Of a stretch of DNA of 10,647 nucleotides, positions 6,834 through 10,647 are shown piece by piece. Source of the stretch: JAFGLP01 sp050014895. GTDB taxonomy: Bacteria; Chloroflexota; Dehalococcoidia; GIF9; UBA5629. Below the pieces are notes generated by a model. That model did not search any database. It saw only the letters and a list, made by a program, of their open reading frames with translations, and was not told where the DNA came from. The translations under genes and the position numbers were made by a program. The DNA is taken from assembly GCA_050014895.1 (NCBI GenBank), contig JBEKCL010000124.1:1-10647 (forward strand), written 5' to 3'. Each line of letters opens with the position of its first letter. The stretch's first letter is position 1.

Positions 6834-8486
6834 CTATACCTCGATAGCAGTTGTAATTATCATGGGGCGTCGCTTGGTCTTCTCGTAGAAGAACTTGCTC
6901 AAATGCTCTTTTACTATGGTGTGGATCGAAGCGTGGTCTATGTGGTGCCCCTTTGCCAGCGTGCCTGCCACCAGCTCTTTGCCACCTTCGATCACGCTGC
7001 CGTCATGTTCGACATCAACAAAGCCGCGGGAGACTATATCCGGCTTTCCCACCAGCCTTCCGTCTTTCTTATCGATGGCGACGATAACAACTACGATACC
7101 GTCGCGTGACAGCGCCTTGCGGTCGCGCAGGATCACGTGGGCGTGCCGCCCCAGCACCAGCCCGTCAACATAGACGTTGCCGTAAGGCAGCTTACCGGCG
7201 ATGCGGGCTTTCTCGCCGTCGATCTCGAGGATGTTCCCGTTGTCCATGACGAAGATATTGCTCTCAGGTATACCCACGCTCTTGGCCAGTCCGGCATGTA
7301 TCACCAGGTGGCGGTACTCACCGTGTATCGGGGCAAAGAATTTTGGCTTGACCAGGTTGAGGAGCATCTTAAGCTCTTCCTGGCTGCCGTGGCCGTGCAC
7401 ATGAACGTTGGAACGCTCGCCGTAAATAACATTGGCGCCCTGGCGGAACAGATTGTCGATGGTGCGGTTAACCAGCGCCTCATTGCCGGGTATGGGCGTG
7501 GCTGAAAGTACTACCGTGTCCTTATGCATGATGCGTATCTCGGGATGGTCGCGGTTGGCGATGCGCACCAGCGCTGAGGTAGGTTCACCCTGGCTCCCGG
7601 TCGTGATCAGCACAATCTGTTCGTGGCTGTACTTTTTAAGGTCTTCAATATTACATAATATTCCAGCTGGGGCTTTTAGATAACCCAGCTCCATGGCCAT
7701 CTTAACGGTTTCCTTCATGCTGCGGCCCACGATGAAGACATGGCGGTCGTGATTGGATGCCGCATCTATGACCATCTGGATGCGTGATATGAGTGAGGAA
7801 AAGGTCGCTATTATTACGCGTCCGGGTGCCTCGCTTATGATCTGATCGAGCCTGTGTCCTACGATCCTTTCTGTGGGCGTATAGCCTTCACGCTCGCTGT
7901 AGGTGGAATCGGCCATCAGTAGGAGCACGCCCTCGTTGCCGAGCTTGGCCAGCTTGGAAAGATCGGTGGGACGGCCGTCGATCGGTGTGTAATCTATCTT
8001 AAAATCTCCGCTGCTTACTATGGCGCCCAGCGGTGTGTAGATGATCAGTCCTACGGCATCAGGGATGCTGTGGCAGACGGGGAAGGCTTCCACCTTGAAA
8101 CTGCCCACCTGGAATTTAATTCCCGGCGTAATCAGCTTGAGCCGGGTCTTGATCAGCGAGCGGTGTTCCTTCAACTTGACCGAGATCAATCCCTGCGTAA
8201 GCTTGGTAGCATAAATGGGAAGGTCGAGCTGCGGCAGGATGTAAGGCAACGCCCCGATATGGTCTTCATGGCCGTGCGTGATGACAATGCCCCTGACCTT
8301 GTCTTTGTGTTCCAGCAGGTACGTGATGTCCGGGATGAGCAGGTCGACCCCGAGCATGTCGTCCTCGGGAAACATCATGCCGGCATCAATGATGAGAATG
8401 TCCTCGGCGTATTCGATGGCCGTCATGTTCTTGCCGATCTCTCCGAGGCCGCCGAGTGGTATTATTCTTAACTTGTGACGGGTCAT
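6834..8486 (-). CDS. rnj: Ribonuclease J
   Basis: The product is 550 residues, the usual length. It is a metallo-beta-lactamase/beta-CASP nuclease: HGHEDHIG (H71, H73, D75, H76), H139 and D161 should hold the two metal ions. The beta-CASP part includes VHVHGHGSQEE (361-371) and PIHGEYRHL (386-394, with H388). A C-terminal domain (about 450-550) completes it. Family knowledge: RNase J combines 5'-to-3' exoribonuclease and endonuclease activity in mRNA decay and rRNA maturation, in the cytoplasm. It starts 6 bases after the glycosylase stop with no clear Shine-Dalgarno, so translation is probably coupled. An RNase J gene near ftsK/spoIIIE also occurs in Bacillus (rnjB region), supporting an old gene association. 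In the family's FASN-type segment this protein has TFSSLISRIQ (228-237). Confidence 0.95.
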   Translation of the reverse strand: MTRHKLRIIPLGGLGEIGKNMTAIEYAEDILIIDAGMMFPEDDMLGVDLLIPDITYLLEHKDKVRGIVITHGHEDHIGALPYILPQLDLPIYATKLTQGLISVKLKEHRSLIKTRLKLITPGIKFQVGSFKVEAFPVCHSIPDAVGLIIYTPLGAIVSSGDFKIDYTPIDGRPTDLSKLAKLGNEGVLLLMADSTYSEREGYTPTERIVGHRLDQIISEAPGRVIIATFSSLISRIQMVIDAASNHDRHVFIVGRSMKETVKMAMELGYLKAPAGILCNIEDLKKYSHEQIVLITTGSQGEPTSALVRIANRDHPEIRIMHKDTVVLSATPIPGNEALVNRTIDNLFRQGANVIYGERSNVHVHGHGSQEELKMLLNLVKPKFFAPIHGEYRHLVIHAGLAKSVGIPESNIFVMDNGNILEIDGEKARIAGKLPYGNVYVDGLVLGRHAHVILRDRKALSRDGIVVVIVAIDKKDGRLVGKPDIVSRGFVDVEHDGSVIEGGKELVAGTLAKGHHIDHASIHTIVKEHLSKFFYEKTKRRPMIITTAIEV

Positions 8487-8492
8487 TTTATT

Positions 8493-9089
8493 CTAGAAAA
8501 GATTGAGCTGCGAGGGTCTGTCTTTTTCTTCCTCCATTTTGCCTGCTTCCGCCAGCACGGCGGGGAGCTTGAGCATGTCAGCTTCAATGACCTTTCGCAG
8601 GTTGCCCTGGTGCAGCGCCGCTGCCGGGTGGTACATGGCAAAGTAAATTATATTACCTATTCGTTTGGACCGGCCGTGCACCTTGCTGATGCTCTCGCCG
8701 GGGAAATATTTAGCCATGGAATACCTGCCGAGCGTTACGATCACCCTGGGTTTAATCAGGTCGAGCTGGCGCTCAAGCCATTTGCTGCATGCCTGTATCT
8801 CGCCCGGCATGGGGTCGCGGTTCTCGGGCGGGCGGCACTTGATTACATTGCAGATATAGACCTGGCTGCGTTTGTAGCCGATTAGTCCGATGAGTTGGTC
8901 GAGGTATTGGCCGGCGGCGCCCACAAAGGGCTTGCCTGATTGGTCTTCATACCATCCGGGGGCTTCGCCTATGAATAGGAGCCTGGCGTTTTCGGGACCA
9001 TCGCCCGGCACAACCTTGGTACGGTGCTTGGCTAACTCGCAAATTCTGCAGCTTTCTATTTCTGCATTCAGTTCAGTCAGAGATGACAT
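8493..9089 (-). CDS. Family 4 (Fe-S) uracil-DNA glycosylase
   Basis: This 198-residue enzyme removes uracil from DNA to start base excision repair. Motif 1 is GEAPGWYEDQSGKPFVGAAG (41-60) and motif 2 lies around MYHPAA (152-157), both diagnostic of family 4. Cys14, Cys17, Cys85 and Cys101 have the spacing of the 4Fe-4S ligands. NVIKCRPPENRDP (81-93) is the usual segment around the third cysteine. The last seven residues, PSQLNLF, match the bacterial beta-clamp-binding pentapeptide QL(S/D)LF, a plausible tether to the replication fork. It is the first gene of the UDG-RNase J-ftsK operon. The ATG at 9089 lies only nine bases from a strong -10 box, and no ribosome site precedes it. Confidence 0.93.
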   Translation of the reverse strand: MSSLTELNAEIESCRICELAKHRTKVVPGDGPENARLLFIGEAPGWYEDQSGKPFVGAAGQYLDQLIGLIGYKRSQVYICNVIKCRPPENRDPMPGEIQACSKWLERQLDLIKPRVIVTLGRYSMAKYFPGESISKVHGRSKRIGNIIYFAMYHPAAALHQGNLRKVIEADMLKLPAVLAEAGKMEEEKDRPSQLNLF

Positions 9090-9098
9090 CTAGAATGA

Positions 9099-9127
9099 AT
9101 CATAGCACAGGTCATATCAATTATCAA
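9099..9127 (-). promoter_or_regulatory. Strong promoter of the UDG-RNase J-ftsK operon, probably leaderless
   Basis: On the minus strand TTGATA (9122-9127), a 17-base spacer, TG one base before the box, and TATGAT (9099-9104) make a near-consensus extended -10 promoter. The predicted start, near 9092, leaves about three bases before the ATG at 9089. The -35 box overlaps a tandem ATCAATT repeat (9116-9122, 9123-9129). Confidence 0.65.
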
Positions 9128-9165
9128 TTCATTTCAGGATGAAAAACCGCATTAAAAAACCTCGT

Positions 9166-9194
9166 TTGACAGTTGAAAAGACGGATGCTAGCAT
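9166..9194 (+). promoter_or_regulatory. Promoter of the TauE/SafE-DUF1634 operon
   Basis: TTGACA (9166-9171, consensus) is followed after 17 bases by TAGCAT (9189-9194), with TGC just before it as an extended -10. The start near 9201 gives a leader of about 28 bases to the ATG at 9229. It lies downstream of the earlier in-frame ATG at 9139, which argues against that start. Confidence 0.5.
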
Positions 9195-9228
9195 AACTCC
9201 GCTGTCTGCAACGTATCGGACCATACTG

Positions 9229-10059
9229 ATGCTTGATATTATCTCGCTTAGTGTTATTTCAATATTCGTAGGGTTCCTGGGGGCGCTCACGGGATTGGGA
9301 GGAGCAAGTATTCTCATACCTATCCTAGTTCTGTTTGGAGTGCCGGTCAAAGAAGCAATTGCCTGCGGCATGGTGGCCATTATAGCCACTTCGAGTGGTT
9401 CTGCCTCCTCCTATGTAAGAGAGCGGATCACAAACGTGAGAGTGGCGATGTACCTTGAGATATTCACAATTACAGGGGCAGTAGTAGGAGCAACCATCAC
9501 CACCGTGATAAATCCAACACTTCTATATTTTTTCTTTGCTGCTTTTCTTCTGACTGCTTTTATAAAGGTCAGGGAATCAATCCAAAACGATTATGTCCCA
9601 TCGGAAACACAGGACAGGTTATCTAGGTGGCTTGAATTACAAGGTAGCTATTATGACGATCATGCAAAGAAAGTAATTGACTATAAGGTAAACAATGCAA
9701 TCTGGGGAGGATTTGGCATGCTCGTGGCAGGGTTGGCCGCAGGTATGCTTGGTATAGGCGCCGGCGCCTTTAAAGTAACAGTGCAGGAGAATATATTGAA
9801 GATGCCGCCCAAGGTCTCCAGTACGACCAGCAATTTCATTATTGGCGTGACTGCGCTTGCAGGGGTCAGTGTCTACCTGTTCTCAGGGTTGTTGAACTTG
9901 ACGCTAATGGCTCCTATGGCTATTGGGATAACCATCGGCGCTCTGGTGGGGGGACGGGTTTTGAATAAAATCAGCAGTAAAGCTCTCAGGATACTATTTT
10001 TTGTAATCGTCGTTTTTCTGATTATCCAGATGCTGTATAAAGGAGTAATTTCTTTATGA
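9229..10059 (+). CDS. TauE/SafE-family anion (sulfite/sulfonate-type) exporter
   Basis: From ATG 9229 this is a 276-residue inner-membrane protein of TauE/SafE type. It has two homologous halves, each opening with the family's glycine-rich turn: GFLGALTGLGGASILIP (15-31) and GLAAGMLGIGAGAFKV (168-183). Each half contains about four hydrophobic segments, separated by a polar cytoplasmic loop (about 114-156). Family knowledge: members export sulfite, sulfoacetate or similar anions; the substrate here is unknown. An in-frame ATG at 9139 would add 30 polar residues. I prefer 9229 because the first membrane helix begins there, a TTGACA/TAGCAT promoter lies between the two ATGs, and GGA (9218-9220) is spaced for 9229. 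The stop overlaps the DUF1634 start (ATGA). Confidence 0.8.
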   Translation: MLDIISLSVISIFVGFLGALTGLGGASILIPILVLFGVPVKEAIACGMVAIIATSSGSASSYVRERITNVRVAMYLEIFTITGAVVGATITTVINPTLLYFFFAAFLLTAFIKVRESIQNDYVPSETQDRLSRWLELQGSYYDDHAKKVIDYKVNNAIWGGFGMLVAGLAAGMLGIGAGAFKVTVQENILKMPPKVSSTTSNFIIGVTALAGVSVYLFSGLLNLTLMAPMAIGITIGALVGGRVLNKISSKALRILFFVIVVFLIIQMLYKGVISL

Positions 10060-10448
10060 CTGCCCAAAAACCTGATAGGGAAGAGTCCAAACTCGAAACC
10101 GGCATAAGCTATTTACTGATTACAGGGGTTATCTTGAGTTTGCTCCTGGAGGTTATCGGGTTGGTCCTCTACTTCTATTCCTATCACAACCTGTCAATAT
10201 CAAGTGACCCGGCCATGTACATACGGGGACATGACTTTTTCAGCTTCATATTCCAGCAATTTCTGAGTATAAATATGGGAAATATCGCCATCCTGTTTAT
10301 GACCGCCGGTATAATTGTATTAATATTAACACCATACGTCAGGGTGATTGCGTCGGTCATTTATTTTGGATGGCAGAAGAATATCAAGTACGTGGTGATC
10401 ACTCTATTTGTGCTTATTGTGGTTTCCTTGAGTTTGGTTTTGCATTAA
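10056..10448 (+). CDS. DUF1634 membrane protein, partner of the TauE/SafE exporter
   Basis: A 130-residue protein with three membrane helices at about 17-41, 74-100 and 111-129. The segment LILTPYVRVIASV (89-101) is the recognisable core of DUF1634. Its ATG overlaps the exporter stop (10056-10059), and AAAGGAG (10039-10045) lies ten bases upstream, so it is co-translated with the exporter. Genes of this family very often follow a TauE/SafE gene in bacteria and archaea, which suggests a small accessory subunit of the transporter. Its biochemical role is not established, as far as I know. No hairpin terminator is evident in the 33 bases before the convergent gene's stop. Confidence 0.75.
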   Translation: MTAQKPDREESKLETGISYLLITGVILSLLLEVIGLVLYFYSYHNLSISSDPAMYIRGHDFFSFIFQQFLSINMGNIAILFMTAGIIVLILTPYVRVIASVIYFGWQKNIKYVVITLFVLIVVSLSLVLH

Positions 10449-10481
10449 GTATGTTTTACAAATGATTTTCTTTCTCGGACT

Positions 10482-10647
10482 TTACTTGAATAGCGTCATT
10501 GCTATCAGGCTGGCAATGAATAATAACAGCAGCACTGAGCAGACAATAATAGGCATCTTTTCTCGAGTTGCTATGAAATGCACGAACGATGCGAGCAGCA
10601 TGGCGGGTGGCATCAGCAGGATGCTGATAAGTGCGAGCGTAATTAGC
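10482..10647 (-). CDS. C-terminal end of an unknown membrane protein (partial)
   Basis: The minus strand from 10646 to TAA 10482-10484 encodes 54 residues and runs off the window. It contains two hydrophobic stretches (ITLALISILLMPPAMLLASF and PIIVCSVLLLLFIASLIAM) separated by the polar turn HFIATREKM, so it is the end of a polytopic membrane protein. Too little is visible to name a family. It converges on the DUF1634 gene with a 33-base gap. Confidence 0.6.
   Translation of the reverse strand, partial: LITLALISILLMPPAMLLASFVHFIATREKMPIIVCSVLLLLFIASLIAMTLFK

Noticed and set aside
8070..8885. Two + strand frames of 133 and 136 residues
   Set aside because: They lie antisense to RNase J and the glycosylase, whose catalytic motifs are intact; their compositions are unlike any family I know.
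1..10647. CRISPR arrays, tRNA or rRNA genes
   Set aside because: No regularly spaced repeats, cloverleaf-like segments or rRNA-like conserved stretches were seen on either strand.

Overview
The window looks like a bacterial chromosome segment, most likely from a Chloroflexota (Dehalococcoidia-type) anaerobe. That assignment is an inference from three things: the compact uracil-DNA glycosylase / RNase J / FtsK gene order, the presence of several acyl-CoA ligases, and tails of DUF2804-type proteins. No rRNA or tRNA is present to settle it.

Layout. Bases 1-113 are the last codons of an AMP-forming acyl-CoA synthetase (+), closed by a perfect 16-bp hairpin (141-176). At 405-1542 (+) lies a two-gene cassette: an XRE-HTH protein with a Panacea/SocA domain, overlapping a RelE-like toxin. 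Its promoter is bracketed by two CAATAT/ATATTG palindromes that are good candidates for autoregulatory operators. A phenylacetate-CoA-ligase-like gene (1765-3228, -) is bracketed on both sides by C-terminal remnants of DUF2804-type genes (1539-1673 and about 3316-3558, both +), so this stretch has been rearranged.

From 9089 down to 3632 (-) runs a tight housekeeping operon: family 4 uracil-DNA glycosylase, ribonuclease J, FtsK/SpoIIIE translocase and finally an AT-rich unknown four-helix membrane protein joined to ftsK by an ATGA overlap. The operon promoter (9099-9127) sits so close to the glycosylase start that the mRNA should be leaderless. Diverging from it is a TauE/SafE-type anion exporter with a DUF1634 membrane partner (9229-10448, +). 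The last 165 bases hold the end of another membrane protein (-).

Functionally, 3.6-9.1 kb is core genome maintenance (DNA repair, RNA turnover, chromosome segregation). In contrast, 0.4-3.6 kb is accessory: a toxin-antitoxin cassette, a ligase and gene debris. The most interesting signals are the paired DUF2804 tails around the ligase, the twin operators of the Panacea cassette, the foreign-looking membrane gene at the end of ftsK, and a clamp-binding-like QLNLF tail on the glycosylase.
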